A stretch of 64,000 bases of DNA from Christensenella hongkongensis (GCF_000981035.1 NZ_LAYJ01000078.1:154859-218858); one strand, 5' to 3'. Positions 9,556 to 19,348 are shown, counted from the first letter of the stretch. Translations and numbers: made by a program. The notes: generated from the letters alone by a model not told the origin.

Positions 9556-11366
9556 TTTTTATTCGATTTCATCCTCAGTTGGTGATCCAGCACACGTTTC
9601 CTAATCCGCAGGCTTTCAGGAGTTACCTCCAGGAGCTCGTCTTCCCCTAAAAATTCAAGCATCTCTTCCATGCTCATATTCTTCGGCGGAACCAGCCTCA
9701 GCGCATCGTCGCTTCCCGACGCGCGGACGTTGGATGCGTGTTTTTTCTTGCATACATTGACCACAAGGTCTTCGTTTTTGGGAGAGCTGCCTACAACCAT
9801 CCCCATATAAACCGGGACGCCGGCCCCAATAAAGAGCGTTCCGCGCTCCTGTGCGTTATATAGTCCGTATGTAACCGCGTCGCCTGTTTCAAAGGCAATG
9901 AGCGATCCCACGCTGCGCTTTTCGATTTCTCCCTTATACGGTTCATATCCGTCAAATACGGTATTGAGAATTCCTTCGCCGCGCGTGTCTGTCAGGAATT
10001 CTCCACGGTATCCAAACAAGCCGCGTGCAGGTATCTTAAATTCGATTCTCATTCGCTCGCCCTGCGGCGTCATGTGAATCATCTCCGATTTGCGCGAACC
10101 GAGCTTTTCGATCACAGCCCCTACGCTCTCTGCCGGTACATCCACAAGCAAACGCTCGATTGGCTCGCACATGTGCCCGTCGATCGTCTTATATAACACT
10201 TTAGGCGGCGAAACCTGGAATTCATATCCCTCGCGGCGCATTGTTTCAATCAGGATCGAAAGGTGCATTTCACCGCGCCCAAGCACACGGAACGCCTCCG
10301 CTTTATCCGTCTCATGCACACCCAGAGATACGTCCTTACGCAGCTCTGACATCAGGCGGTCGCGCAGGTGCCGCGATGTGACAAACTTCCCTTCCCTGCC
10401 CGCAAAGGGGCTGTCATTTACGGAAAAGGTCATTTCCACCGTCGGCTCCGATATCTTAACAAATGGAATCGGCTCGAATTCATACGGCGCACATACCGTA
10501 TTACCGATATTCACCGTGTCAAGACCGGAAAACGCAACAATATCGCCCGCTTTCGCCTCGGGGACGGCAACACGCTTAAGCCCGTCGTATTGATAGATTG
10601 CCGTCACTTTTCCATTTGTGCACAAATCCTCGACATGGAAGTCGCACAGGGACACTTCCTGCCCTGTTTTAATCGTCCCACGCTCGATGCGCCCTACGGC
10701 GATCCTTCCGACATAATCATTGTAGTCAATAGAGGACACAAGCATTTGAAGCGGCGCATCCGGATCGCCCTGGGGTGCGGGAATATAATCCAAAATCGTA
10801 TCAAACAGCGGCTTTAAATCTGTCCCGGGTGCATTGGGATCCATCGTCGCCGTTCCCTCGCGTCCCGAGCAATAAACGATTGGACTGTCAAGCTGTTCGT
10901 TTGTAGCGTCAAGCTCCAAAAGCAGCTCCAAAACTTCGTCTCCCACGTCATTGAGACGCGCGTCCGGGCGATCCATTTTATTGATCACAATAATCACCCT
11001 GTGGTTAAGTTCCAGAGCCTTCTGCAATACAAAACGCGTCTGCGGCATCGGCCCTTCGAAGGAATCCACCAAAAGCACAACGCCGTTGACCATTTTAAGT
11101 ACGCGTTCTACTTCCCCGCCAAAATCCGCATGGCCGGGTGTATCCACAATATTTATTTTTACATCCTTATAATAAGTAGCCGTATTCTTAGCAAGGATCG
11201 TGATGCCGCGTTCCCGTTCGAGGTCGCCGGAATCCATTACACGGTCTGCAACCACCTGATTGTCGCGGAAGCTCCCCCCCTGCTTGAGCATCTCATCCAC
11301 AAGCGTTGTTTTTCCATGGTCTACGTGCGCGATAATCGCGATATTTCTCAAATCTTCTCTAACCAA
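9552..11366 (-). CDS. typA: Ribosome-associated GTPase TypA/BipA (604 aa)
   Basis: Translational GTPase that binds 70S ribosomes and supports assembly and stress growth. It begins VREDLRNIAIIAHVDHGKTT (P-loop near 13-21), with switch II DTPGHADFGGEVER and NKMD present, then domain II, the EF-G-like domains III and V and the TypA-specific C-terminus. Length is normal. I choose the TTG start at 11366 because AAAGGGAG lies about eight bases before it and typA proteins start at this residue; the 87-residue in-frame upstream extension has no similarity to the family. It heads an operon with the methyltransferase. Confidence 0.95.
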   Translation of the reverse strand: MVREDLRNIAIIAHVDHGKTTLVDEMLKQGGSFRDNQVVADRVMDSGDLERERGITILAKNTATYYKDVKINIVDTPGHADFGGEVERVLKMVNGVVLLVDSFEGPMPQTRFVLQKALELNHRVIIVINKMDRPDARLNDVGDEVLELLLELDATNEQLDSPIVYCSGREGTATMDPNAPGTDLKPLFDTILDYIPAPQGDPDAPLQMLVSSIDYNDYVGRIAVGRIERGTIKTGQEVSLCDFHVEDLCTNGKVTAIYQYDGLKRVAVPEAKAGDIVAFSGLDTVNIGNTVCAPYEFEPIPFVKISEPTVEMTFSVNDSPFAGREGKFVTSRHLRDRLMSELRKDVSLGVHETDKAEAFRVLGRGEMHLSILIETMRREGYEFQVSPPKVLYKTIDGHMCEPIERLLVDVPAESVGAVIEKLGSRKSEMIHMTPQGERMRIEFKIPARGLFGYRGEFLTDTRGEGILNTVFDGYEPYKGEIEKRSVGSLIAFETGDAVTYGLYNAQERGTLFIGAGVPVYMGMVVGSSPKNEDLVVNVCKKKHASNVRASGSDDALRLVPPKNMSMEEMLEFLGEDELLEVTPESLRIRKRVLDHQLRMKSNKK

Positions 11367-11493
11367 TTCTATTCTCCCTTTCTTTTCAAACAATTTATTA
11401 TATACCAAAAAGGGCTTTAAATCAAGGAAAATCGCGGTTTGACAGGATGATGTATAATAGAAACGAAGGAATTGATTCAATAAGGAGTTTTTT

Positions 11494-13185
11494 ATGGAGC
11501 TTTTATCGCCTGCGGGTAATTTTGACAGTCTCATTGCAGCAGTCCAGAACGGCGCAGACGCGGTGTATGTCGGCGCACAAAATTTCAGCGCGCGCAACCT
11601 TGCGGATAATTTTTCCGATCTTTCCAAAGCCGCATCATATGCCCATGCCTCCAGCGTTAAGCTTTATCTTGCGCTCAATACGCTTGTGCGCGACCGGGAA
11701 ATAAAACCCTGGCTCAAGACAGCGCAGGCCGCCGCAGACGCGGGCGTCGATGCTTTTATCCTGCAGGACCTTGGCTGCGCGATGCTTCTCAAATCGCTAT
11801 GCCCTTCCATTCCCCTGCACGCGAGCACTCAGATGACCGCACACAACGCGGATCATGTCAGGCGCCTGCAGGAATTGGGATTTGAACGCATTATCCTCTC
11901 CCGCGAGCTTTCTTTTTCTGAAATCTACGCTATCAGCAGCCGCACCGGTGCGGAGCTTGAAATTTTTGTTCACGGCGCGCTATGCACCTGTTACTCAGGC
12001 CAGTGCCTGATGAGCAGTATATTTGGAGGAAGAAGCGCCAACCGCGGCCTGTGCGCGCAGCCCTGCCGCCTGGATTACCGGGCGGGCGATAAATCCGGAA
12101 GGCTTTTGAGTACAAGGGACTTATGTCTTATCGATCATATATTCAGGATCAGGCAGGCCGGAATCGCCAGTATCAAAATTGAAGGACGCATGAAGCCTGC
12201 CGGGTATGTCGGCACGGTTACGCGTATCTACCGCAAGGCACTGGACGGCGGGCAAATCACAAAGCAGGATAAGGAAGACCTGCTGCGCGCATACAGCCGC
12301 CGCGGGTTTACAAACCTGCCGTTTACCGGCAATATGAAAACAACCGCTCCAATCTCCATGCCCCTTCCCACCCCGCCTGTCAAAAAGGATAATTGTTTTG
12401 ATGCTTATAAACCTCTCAAAAAGGGAAAACGGAAAAAGCCGCGCAAACTCGCCGCACAGGTGCAAAACCTGTCGCAGGCAAAGGCAGTGCTGCCGCTTGT
12501 GGACATTCTCTACATTCCCATTGATGCAAAATGGGCCGTAGAGCTGAAGCAAATGCAAAAAGAAGGCTCACCGCAGCTTATCGGCGTACATCCATTGATT
12601 TCACATGAAGGCGAACAGACAGGTTTTGACGCTTCCCTCTTTGACGGCGAATTGTTTGGAACGCTTACCAAAACAAACGCCGAACACAAAATTTCCGACG
12701 CTTCCCTGCACGTGACAAACGGCGAAACGCTTAAAACGCTGCGGTCTCTTGGCTTTGAACGCGCGACGGTGAGTGTTGAGCTCAACGCCGCGCAGATCAC
12801 CGACCTTCCGGATGTAATGCCTACTGAGATGATTGCCTACGGACGGCTGACGCTCATGACGACCATGCACTGCCCACTGCATTGTGACAAAAAAAATTGC
12901 CGCGTTGCTTCCGGCAGGGAATTGCTTACCGACCGTATGGGAAAACGCTTTCCGCTCCGCAAAACCGGAAGCGGTTGCCGGGTTGAAATCCTAAACAGCG
13001 CGCCAATTTACATGGCCGACAGGCTTTCACAGGTAAGCGCGAATGTAATACGGCTTCTGTTTACCATCGAAACTCCTCAGGAATGCGTTAAAATCACCCG
13101 GGAATACCGTGACGCGATGGCAGGAAAGCCTGTTTCCCCTCCCAGTGATTTCACGCGCGGGCATTTCACGCGCGGCGTGAAATAA
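11494..13185 (+). CDS. U32 family peptidase / RNA-hydroxylation-type protein (563 aa)
   Basis: Member of peptidase family U32 (YrrO/YdcP/RlhA-type). Some members hydroxylate rRNA or tRNA bases with prephenate as precursor; proteolysis is less well supported. The N-terminal TIM-barrel-like part starts MELLSPAGNFDSLIAAVQNG. The conserved cysteine region CTCYSGQCLMSS and CAQPCR lies at about 164-193, and a C-terminal U32-type segment contains HCPLHCDKKNC, giving candidate iron-sulphur ligands. AAGGAG precedes the ATG and a TATAAT with an upstream TG dinucleotide lies at 11453-11458. It is a single gene between divergent typA and a shared terminator. Confidence 0.88.
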   Translation: MELLSPAGNFDSLIAAVQNGADAVYVGAQNFSARNLADNFSDLSKAASYAHASSVKLYLALNTLVRDREIKPWLKTAQAAADAGVDAFILQDLGCAMLLKSLCPSIPLHASTQMTAHNADHVRRLQELGFERIILSRELSFSEIYAISSRTGAELEIFVHGALCTCYSGQCLMSSIFGGRSANRGLCAQPCRLDYRAGDKSGRLLSTRDLCLIDHIFRIRQAGIASIKIEGRMKPAGYVGTVTRIYRKALDGGQITKQDKEDLLRAYSRRGFTNLPFTGNMKTTAPISMPLPTPPVKKDNCFDAYKPLKKGKRKKPRKLAAQVQNLSQAKAVLPLVDILYIPIDAKWAVELKQMQKEGSPQLIGVHPLISHEGEQTGFDASLFDGELFGTLTKTNAEHKISDASLHVTNGETLKTLRSLGFERATVSVELNAAQITDLPDVMPTEMIAYGRLTLMTTMHCPLHCDKKNCRVASGRELLTDRMGKRFPLRKTGSGCRVEILNSAPIYMADRLSQVSANVIRLLFTIETPQECVKITREYRDAMAGKPVSPPSDFTRGHFTRGVK

Positions 13186-13202
13186 GCAATGCTATATAAA
13201 AG

Positions 13203-13230
13203 AAAAACCTCCTGTTCAGGAGGTTTTTTT
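13203..13230. terminator. Bidirectional intrinsic terminator
   Basis: An 8-bp perfect stem (13206-13213 with 13218-13225, loop GTTC) has T-tracts on both strands. It ends the U32 peptidase gene on the plus strand and the small acidic gene on the minus strand. Confidence 0.88.
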
Positions 13231-13232
13231 AT

Positions 13233-13664
13233 TTATTCAAATTGTCCGTTTTTCCATTGTTCAAACTTTGTGTTGATTACAGCCTCAACCTTATCGTAGT
13301 TTTCCCAGCTGTCTTCGTGCAGGTATACCGCAAATTCACTGTCAGTATCCTCGCCAGACAGGACCTGCGCATAGTCGTCCACATATGCGGAATCATAGTA
13401 ATCGCTGGTAAATTCAAGGGCCTCGTCCGTCATCAGATCCTCCAGCAGCGTTTCATCAAAACACTCCATCAGCATGTCCCTGCCCGACATATCGCGATTT
13501 TTCACCCGTTCAAATTCATCTGAAAAATCATCATACCATTCTTTTTGGATCATTTCATTGTTCACAAGCCACGCAAGATACATTCCAATATGCGTCCCCG
13601 CATTTTCGTATGGGATGCTGTCCGGAAAAGTTACTGCGTGCCAATCCATTTTATCAAATGCCAT
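13233..13664 (-). CDS. Acidic protein of unknown function, DUF7832-like (143 aa)
   Basis: The protein is strongly acidic, with no signal peptide or membrane segment. The N-terminal motif W-H-(x)n-ENAGTHIGMYLAWLV matches an uncharacterised family seen widely in bacteria (I recall DUF7832). The C-terminal half is rich in Asp, Glu and Tyr. It has its own terminator and lies downstream of sbcC in the same orientation after 69 bases. Related small acidic proteins sometimes act as immunity proteins, but no toxin gene is present here, so no function is claimed. Confidence 0.7.
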   Translation of the reverse strand: MAFDKMDWHAVTFPDSIPYENAGTHIGMYLAWLVNNEMIQKEWYDDFSDEFERVKNRDMSGRDMLMECFDETLLEDLMTDEALEFTSDYYDSAYVDDYAQVLSGEDTDSEFAVYLHEDSWENYDKVEAVINTKFEQWKNGQFE

Positions 13665-13733
13665 TGAAACACCCCCTGTATTTATTCACATCATACCTTA
13701 CGCTATGGCATATTTCAATACTTCTTTCCAAAG

Positions 13734-16175
13734 TTAACAATTTATTATCAAATCGCTTCCCGTCCGTCCTTTTTGGACTTCTATCGTCGCTTCAATATTT
13801 TCTTTCAGGAGCTCGACATGGGATATAATTCCCACGAGCCTAGAGCCCCCGCGTACGCTTGCCAGAACGTCAAGCGCATTTTCGATCGAAGCCGGATCAA
13901 GCGATCCAAAGCCTTCGTCAATAAACATCGCATCAATATGGATTCCCCCGCTCTGCGCCTGTACCACAGTAGAGAGCCCCAAAGAAAGCGCCAGTGCAAC
14001 CAGAAACTTTTCCCCACCGGAAAGGCTTCCCACGCCGCGCCGCTCCCCTGAATACGCGTCAAAAACCTCGAGGTCAAGCCCTGCCCGTCTGGTTCGTCCA
14101 ACTCCTTCAAGCGTACGGAAAAGCTGGTAGCGCCCGTCGTGCACTCTTGAAAGCAGCGTATTTGCCTCCCGTGTGATCGCGGTCAGCATCACCCCCAGTA
14201 CATACCGCTGCAAGCTTACGCCATTCGAGCCGCGCAGCAATCGTGAAAACTGGTCAAGCTCCACATATTCTTCCGTCCTTTTACGCAGGGATTTCTCCTG
14301 TTTTTCGAGTCGCGATACAGCTTGCTGCATCATTTCAAGCCGCGCCTTTGTTTGGGCAGCCTTCGCATCCGCCGCCTTCCTGTATTCCTCTTTTTCCTTA
14401 AGCTCTTTTTTCAATACGTCAGTTTCAGGCCTCTTAATTCCTTCCAGTTTTTCTTCCAATGTTTTTATCCGGCTCTGCACCAGCTCGTATTCTATTTTAT
14501 ACTGCTGTATTTTTTCCCTTGCCGCTGCAATTTCCTGCTCTGTCATGCAGCTGCTCCTGAACTGCTCATCCGTCTGGAATCCCCTCTTTAAACATCCCTG
14601 TTTGAAGTCTTCCATTGCTTCTTCGAATGCCAGCTTCGCCTTTTCAAGCTCTCCCGCAAACAATTCGCAGGACGCTTCCGATGTTTTGAGCGCACTGTAT
14701 GCTGCTTCGGCTTCTTCCAGAACGGAAGCAAGCTGCTTACGCCCTGCCTTTCGTTGCCTGCCGCCCACGGCACCCTGCCCAAATTTTTTCAGCCCGTTCC
14801 CGCACACCTGCATATCCTGCGCGATTGCAAAAAGCTCCTTGTCAAGCTGCGCCAGCTGTTGCTGCAAATTCTTCACCTGCTGCTCCGCCGCCTCCACCTC
14901 CTGCGCAGTTGCTTTTATATCCGATTGCGCCGCCGGTTTTGGATGATGCGTACTTCCGCAAACAGGACACGGTTTTTCTTCCTCAAGCTCCCCTGCCAGC
15001 ATATAAGCCGCGTCGTTCACATATGCCGTAAACAGCCTCCGGTACTCCTGCTCCTGTTTTTTGATTTCATTCTTAAGGCCCTGCTCTTTTTCCCTGAGCA
15101 GGCTTTCCTCCGTTTGGATTGCGGCGTAAATCCCCCTTAGGTTCTCTACGCATTCCGACACTGCTTTTCGGCTTTCCTCCGCCTTCCTTTGCGCGTCAGA
15201 AAGCATTTTTTCACGTTCCTGCATTTGTTTTTGCAAAGCCGAGGCTTCTTTCCTTCGTGGCAAAAGCTGCGCTGCGCTCTGCGCGCGCCTGCATTTTTCC
15301 TCCAGCTCCGCAGCCTCCTTCGCCTGTGCTTCAACCGTCTTTTTCTTTGCGAGCACCCGCTCCCATTCGTCAAACAGTTCCTGTACTGCCAATGCGTTTT
15401 GCAAAGCATTTTGAACCGCTTTTTCTGCCAGCTCTGCCGATCCGCTGTCTGCTTCCTGCTCCTCAAGCTCCTTTTGTTTCTGCGCGGTCAATTCCTCCAG
15501 CTCTTCGCGGGATGTGCATCCAAACTGCTCCAAAACTGTTTTTACTGTTTGTGCCTCCGCTTCCTTTTCACGCTTTAAGCGCAGCGCCTGCTCCGCCAGC
15601 CACTCCGTAATCTCACTCCACCGTTCCGCCTTGAACAGCGTCACTAAAATTTCCTCCTTGGCTGCGGAATCCGCAACCAGAAGCTGTTCAAATTTACCCT
15701 GGGGCAATAAAATAATCTGCCGGAACTGCTCATAGCTGAGCCCTAATATTTCCTCCGCCTTTTGGCGTACGTTTCTCAGTCCCGGATTTTCAAAATACGG
15801 CTCGTACTCACCCTCATCGTTCATAAAAAACGCGCTCTGATAAGCCTGCAATTCTTTTTCTCCGCTTCGCTTGACGTGTACGCGTACTCCGCGCGTGAAG
15901 CGATAACGTTTGCCGTTTACCTGAAAGGCAAAGCTTACCTGCGTATCCTGATCCTCTGCTGCAAAATTGCTGCGCATAGCGGTAATATCCCCGCGCCCTC
16001 CGCCGCTGCTTTCTCCAAAGAGTGCATAGGTCATCGCGTCGAGAACTGTTGTTTTTCCCGCCCCTGTCTTTCCATGAATCAGGAAAAGCCCCGCTTTGCG
16101 AAAATCGCGGAAATTGATCTCCTGCTTTTTTACATAAGGGCCAAACGCTTCGAATGTCAAAACCTCCGGCATCAT
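13734..16175 (-). CDS. sbcC: Exonuclease SbcC, SMC-like ATPase (813 aa)
   Basis: Large subunit of the SbcCD (Rad50/Mre11-type) nuclease that trims DNA ends and opens hairpins and palindromes. Walker A GKTGAGKT is at 35-42, long coiled coils flank a zinc hook CPVC at about 403-406, and the ABC signature LSGGEKF lies near 718, followed by Walker B (MFIDEGFGSLD). At 813 aa it is shorter than the usual 1000-1050, with shorter coils, but all functional motifs are present. Start ATGATG overlaps the sbcD stop by four bases and has GGGAGGTGA upstream, so the pair is co-translated. Confidence 0.95.
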   Translation of the reverse strand: MMPEVLTFEAFGPYVKKQEINFRDFRKAGLFLIHGKTGAGKTTVLDAMTYALFGESSGGGRGDITAMRSNFAAEDQDTQVSFAFQVNGKRYRFTRGVRVHVKRSGEKELQAYQSAFFMNDEGEYEPYFENPGLRNVRQKAEEILGLSYEQFRQIILLPQGKFEQLLVADSAAKEEILVTLFKAERWSEITEWLAEQALRLKREKEAEAQTVKTVLEQFGCTSREELEELTAQKQKELEEQEADSGSAELAEKAVQNALQNALAVQELFDEWERVLAKKKTVEAQAKEAAELEEKCRRAQSAAQLLPRRKEASALQKQMQEREKMLSDAQRKAEESRKAVSECVENLRGIYAAIQTEESLLREKEQGLKNEIKKQEQEYRRLFTAYVNDAAYMLAGELEEEKPCPVCGSTHHPKPAAQSDIKATAQEVEAAEQQVKNLQQQLAQLDKELFAIAQDMQVCGNGLKKFGQGAVGGRQRKAGRKQLASVLEEAEAAYSALKTSEASCELFAGELEKAKLAFEEAMEDFKQGCLKRGFQTDEQFRSSCMTEQEIAAAREKIQQYKIEYELVQSRIKTLEEKLEGIKRPETDVLKKELKEKEEYRKAADAKAAQTKARLEMMQQAVSRLEKQEKSLRKRTEEYVELDQFSRLLRGSNGVSLQRYVLGVMLTAITREANTLLSRVHDGRYQLFRTLEGVGRTRRAGLDLEVFDAYSGERRGVGSLSGGEKFLVALALSLGLSTVVQAQSGGIHIDAMFIDEGFGSLDPASIENALDVLASVRGGSRLVGIISHVELLKENIEATIEVQKGRTGSDLIINC

Positions 16176-17290
16176 TGCGCGTCACCTCCCTTTTTTGCGA
16201 AAAGCGCCTTTCGGAACCAGCTTAATTGATTTTCCGACGGCTCTTCCCCTCCGGTAAACTCACTGTAAAACATTTTCATGATCTCTTCCGGATGCAGGCT
16301 TACGGTTTCGTCCACGGTAAGCGTTGTTTCATCATTACCATCAGAAAGCTGTTTTCCTGCAAACGAAAGCAGATTTCTGTAAAAGTTACGAAATGTGTTG
16401 ATAATCTCCATATGCGCATATTCGTCGGTCAGCTCTATTTTGACGTAGTCCTCCCTGCGCGGATCGTTTTGTGCAAAGTCCAGTATCTCTTCATAGGCTC
16501 CCTTGATTACCCGCACATCATGACACATCTCAAGAGGTACCTCCCGATACGAAAAATCCTCCGTGTCGATTACTGTCACGCTTTTTTGCGCGTTCGCTTC
16601 CCCAAAGGAATATTTGACGGGCGCGCCGCTGTAGCGCACGCCTTTTGCAACATCCTGCGCGCGGTGCAGATGCCCCAGCGCCACGTAATCAAATCCCTGA
16701 AAGGCATCCCAGCCTACCATATTCGCGCCGCCAACCATAGCGGAATGATCGCTGTCCGAAACCTGCGCGCCTGTCACAAAACAGTGTGCTACAAGAACAT
16801 TTTTTCCCTTTTCCTTTTTTTCATTCTCCATCAATACACGCATCGCCGCATCATAGCTTTTTATTTCTTCGTCCGGATACAGGAACCGAACCTCTTCGAT
16901 TGAAAAAAACGGAAGCAAATGGAACGCCGTATCTTTGATCAGAACAGTTTTGAGTCCATCCCTGACACTGCCTGCAATATAAAGACCTGCTTTTTCAAGA
17001 AGCGCGCCGCACGATGCAAGACGCGCAGCGCCGTCGTGGTTGCCGGCGCAAACCAGTACGGGAACTTTTTTTTCAATGCAAAGCTGTGTCATTGCTTCAT
17101 TATATAGAGCGATCGCGTCTGCATTGGATACGGCGTTATCAAACACATCTCCAGCAACGATCACCACATCGATTTTTTCCTCGTCCACGATTTCCAGTAG
17201 CCTTCCAATAAAATGGCGTTGCTCTTCAAGCAAAGAGGTATTATTGAGGCTAAGGCCCAGATGCCAGTCCGATGTATGTAATATCCGCAT
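16172..17290 (-). CDS. sbcD: Exonuclease SbcD, Mre11-type metallophosphoesterase (372 aa)
   Basis: Catalytic manganese nuclease partner of SbcC. All five phosphoesterase motifs are visible: DWHLG (8-12), GDVFDN, GNHDG, a VAHC histidine near 169, and GHLHRAQ. The C-terminal capping region that contacts SbcC follows. GGAGG lies six bases before the ATG. First gene of the sbcDC operon. Confidence 0.95.
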   Translation of the reverse strand: MRILHTSDWHLGLSLNNTSLLEEQRHFIGRLLEIVDEEKIDVVIVAGDVFDNAVSNADAIALYNEAMTQLCIEKKVPVLVCAGNHDGAARLASCGALLEKAGLYIAGSVRDGLKTVLIKDTAFHLLPFFSIEEVRFLYPDEEIKSYDAAMRVLMENEKKEKGKNVLVAHCFVTGAQVSDSDHSAMVGGANMVGWDAFQGFDYVALGHLHRAQDVAKGVRYSGAPVKYSFGEANAQKSVTVIDTEDFSYREVPLEMCHDVRVIKGAYEEILDFAQNDPRREDYVKIELTDEYAHMEIINTFRNFYRNLLSFAGKQLSDGNDETTLTVDETVSLHPEEIMKMFYSEFTGGEEPSENQLSWFRKALFAKKGGDAQ

Positions 17291-17414
17291 TGCGTTTCCT
17301 CCATTTACAGCATAGTAACAATATGATTATCATATCATATTTCATTTTTAAATTGTATGGACCGGCCAGATTATTTAAGCCCCTGCTTTTGGTTTTGAAA
17401 TGCAAATCGTCCTA

Positions 17415-17447
17415 ACAAAAAAGCTTCCGGAACGCCCGGAAGCTTTT
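17415..17447 (-). terminator. Intrinsic terminator after the iron alcohol dehydrogenase gene
   Basis: A 12-bp near-perfect stem (17419-17430 with 17436-17447) followed by T-runs on the minus strand, 16 bases past the dehydrogenase stop. The 124 bases between it and the sbcD start at 17290 show only the AT-rich upstream region of sbcD. Confidence 0.88.
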
Positions 17448-17462
17448 CATCTTTTCTTTGGA

Positions 17463-18635
17463 TTAATATGCCAGCTCGTAAATATTACGGATATCGGATT
17501 CCTTTAATACGGCGAAATGTCCTACTGTACCGCCATTATCTTCAGCACACTTATGCGCCATCTCATCCAATACGCTTTTATCTGTAACGCCCAGATCGCG
17601 CAGGGAGGTTGGCATGTTGATCGATTTGAGGAAGCCAAGGTAACGCTTGAGCCCCTGCATGACAGTCCAATCCGGATCAGTTACATCGTATTCCACATCA
17701 AACACCCGCATCGCCCACTGGATGAACCGCTGTGGTTTATTTTTATAGACATATTTGATCCACGCCGGAAAAATGGCCGAAAGCCCTGCGCCGTGGGAAA
17801 CGTCAAAAACAGCGGATACTTCATGCTCAATCGCATGGGAGCCCCAATCCTCTTCACGCCCCATGCCAAGCAAGCCGTCGTGAGCCACCTTGCACGCCCA
17901 CATAATTTCCGCACGTGCATTATAATCTTCCGGCTGGGTAATTGCCGCCTTTGCATTGCGCATCAAGCCGCGCATCACCGATTCGCACATCCTGTCTACA
18001 ACGTCGGTATGCTCTGTTTTTGTAAAATAGCGCTCCATAATATGGGCAATCGCATCTGATATTCCCGCTGCCGTATGGTAAGCCGGGACAGAAAAAGTAA
18101 GCTCCGGATTCAAAATCGAAAAAACGGGCCGGGCGCCTAAATCGCTGTATGCGAGCTTTTGCCTGGTTTTCTCATTGGTGATGACCATGCCATCCGAAGA
18201 CTCGCTTCCCGCACCGGGTATTGTCAGGATCGTACCAATGGGCAAAATCGCCTTGGCGGTTTTCTCTTCCAGAAAATAATCCCATACGTCGTCGCTGTTT
18301 GGCGTTCCGCAGGCAATCGCCTTGGCAGAATCGATCACGCTGCCGCCGCCCACCGCGAGTACAAAGCCGATTCCGTTGGAGCGGCACATCGCGATTCCCT
18401 CATATACAAGCTCGAGGCGCGGATTAGACTTTACCCCCCCAAGCTCGTAGACTGTAATATCAGAAGCTTTCAGGGACTTGCGAACCCGGTCAAGAAGTCC
18501 TGAACGTTCCGCGCTGCCCCCGCCATAGTGCAGCAATACCTTGTCGCCATATTTTGCTACCTCGTCGCCTACCAAAAGCTCTGTATTTCTTCCAAAAATA
18601 ACCTTGGTCGGATTATAGAAAATATCATTATCCAT
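17463..18635 (-). CDS. Iron-containing alcohol dehydrogenase, butanol dehydrogenase type (390 aa)
   Basis: Cytoplasmic NAD(P)H-dependent dehydrogenase of the group III iron family (YqhD/BdhA type), probably reducing aldehydes to alcohols in fermentation. It has the nucleotide motif GGGSVIDSAKAIA (about 95-107), metal ligands in GISDAIAHIMERYF and in GWGSHAIEHEVSAVFDVSHG, and the expected length. GGAGGGG lies before the ATG at 18635. It is a single gene with its own terminator. The preferred substrate cannot be read from sequence. Confidence 0.92.
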   Translation of the reverse strand: MDNDIFYNPTKVIFGRNTELLVGDEVAKYGDKVLLHYGGGSAERSGLLDRVRKSLKASDITVYELGGVKSNPRLELVYEGIAMCRSNGIGFVLAVGGGSVIDSAKAIACGTPNSDDVWDYFLEEKTAKAILPIGTILTIPGAGSESSDGMVITNEKTRQKLAYSDLGARPVFSILNPELTFSVPAYHTAAGISDAIAHIMERYFTKTEHTDVVDRMCESVMRGLMRNAKAAITQPEDYNARAEIMWACKVAHDGLLGMGREEDWGSHAIEHEVSAVFDVSHGAGLSAIFPAWIKYVYKNKPQRFIQWAMRVFDVEYDVTDPDWTVMQGLKRYLGFLKSINMPTSLRDLGVTDKSVLDEMAHKCAEDNGGTVGHFAVLKESDIRNIYELAY

Positions 18636-18874
18636 ATTGAATCCCCTCCGCTTTCTTATTTTAAGGATATCTGTTTGCTTCTATTATTATATACAATATC
18701 TGTTATGTCAATTCATTAAAATGATGAAACCTGGAGATTATTTTTATAAGTCCCGATATTATTCTCCTCAATCATCCGCGCTCTTTCAAATAACTCATCG
18801 GCAAATATCGTTTTTTCTCTGTATATATTTCATCGGCCGGAGACCGGCACACTGCAAAGCATTTTTTCGACAAA

Positions 18875-18910
18875 ATAAAAAAACTGCCTGGAATCCTTGA
18901 TTCAAGCAGC
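18875..18910 (-). terminator. Terminator of the tRNA operon
   Basis: A stem of about 11 bp with one mismatch and one bulge (18884-18910) precedes a T-rich tail (A-tract at 18872-18883 on the plus strand). It starts eight bases after the CCA end of tRNA-Lys. The 238 bases from here to the dehydrogenase start at 18635 hold only that gene's AT-rich upstream region; I see no gene there. Confidence 0.75.
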
Positions 18911-18917
18911 TTTGCTT

Positions 18918-18993
18918 TGGTGACCCACCGGAGACTCGAACTCCGGACACCTTGATTAAAAGTCAAGTGCTCTACCACCTGAGCTAGTGGGTC
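18918..18993 (-). tRNA. tRNA-Lys (anticodon TTT), CCA encoded
   Basis: Acceptor arms GACCCAC and GTGGGTC pair over seven bases, the D-loop AGCTCAGGTGGTAGAGC and T-arm GGAGTTCGAGTCTCC are canonical, and the anticodon loop CTTTTAA reads TTT. CCA is in the DNA. Last gene of a four-tRNA operon. Confidence 0.97.
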
Positions 18994-19074
18994 ATTTTGC
19001 GTGGAACGTTGATTATTATATCATAGCCGCTAAAGATTGTATAGCCCTTTTTTAATCTTTGCGGATATTTTTTA

Positions 19075-19149
19075 TGGCTGGGGTAGCAGGATTTGAACCT
19101 ACGAATGCGGGAGTCAAAGTCCCGTGCCTTACCACTTGGCTATACCCCA
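19075..19149 (-). tRNA. tRNA-Gln (anticodon TTG), CCA encoded
   Basis: Acceptor arms TGGGGTA and TACCCCA, discriminator G, encoded CCA. The anticodon loop CTTTGAC reads TTG. The short D-arm GCCAAGTGGTAAGGC is typical of tRNA-Gln. Third in the operon. Confidence 0.97.
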
Positions 19150-19174
19150 ATAAAAAAGATAATAACCTACAAAA

Positions 19175-19252
19175 TGGGGTGAGTAGTGGGATTCGAACCC
19201 ACGGCCTCCAGGGCCACAACCTGGCGCTCTAACCTACTGAGCTATACCCACC
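19175..19252 (-). tRNA. tRNA-His (anticodon GTG), CCA encoded
   Basis: Acceptor GTGGGTA with TACTCAC, plus the extra G at position -1 facing discriminator C, the identity element of tRNA-His. The anticodon loop reads GTG. CCA is encoded. Second in the operon. Confidence 0.97.
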
Positions 19253-19271
19253 ATATCAGTTATTATCTTAA

Positions 19272-19348
19272 TGGCGCGCCTGAAGGGATTCGAACCCCTG
19301 GCACACGGCTTAGAAGGCCGTTGCTCTATCCAACTGAGCTACAGGCGC
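19272..19348 (-). tRNA. tRNA-Arg (anticodon TCT), CCA encoded
   Basis: Acceptor GCGCCTG pairs with CAGGCGC, discriminator G, CCA encoded. The anticodon stem ACGGC/GCCGT closes loop CTTCTAA, giving TCT, which reads AGA. First gene of the operon, 44 bases from the promoter -10 box. Confidence 0.97.

Noticed and set aside
11440..11458. TTGACA followed by TATAAT before the U32 peptidase gene
   Set aside because: The spacing is only eight bases, too short for a sigma-A promoter; only the -10 box can be used.
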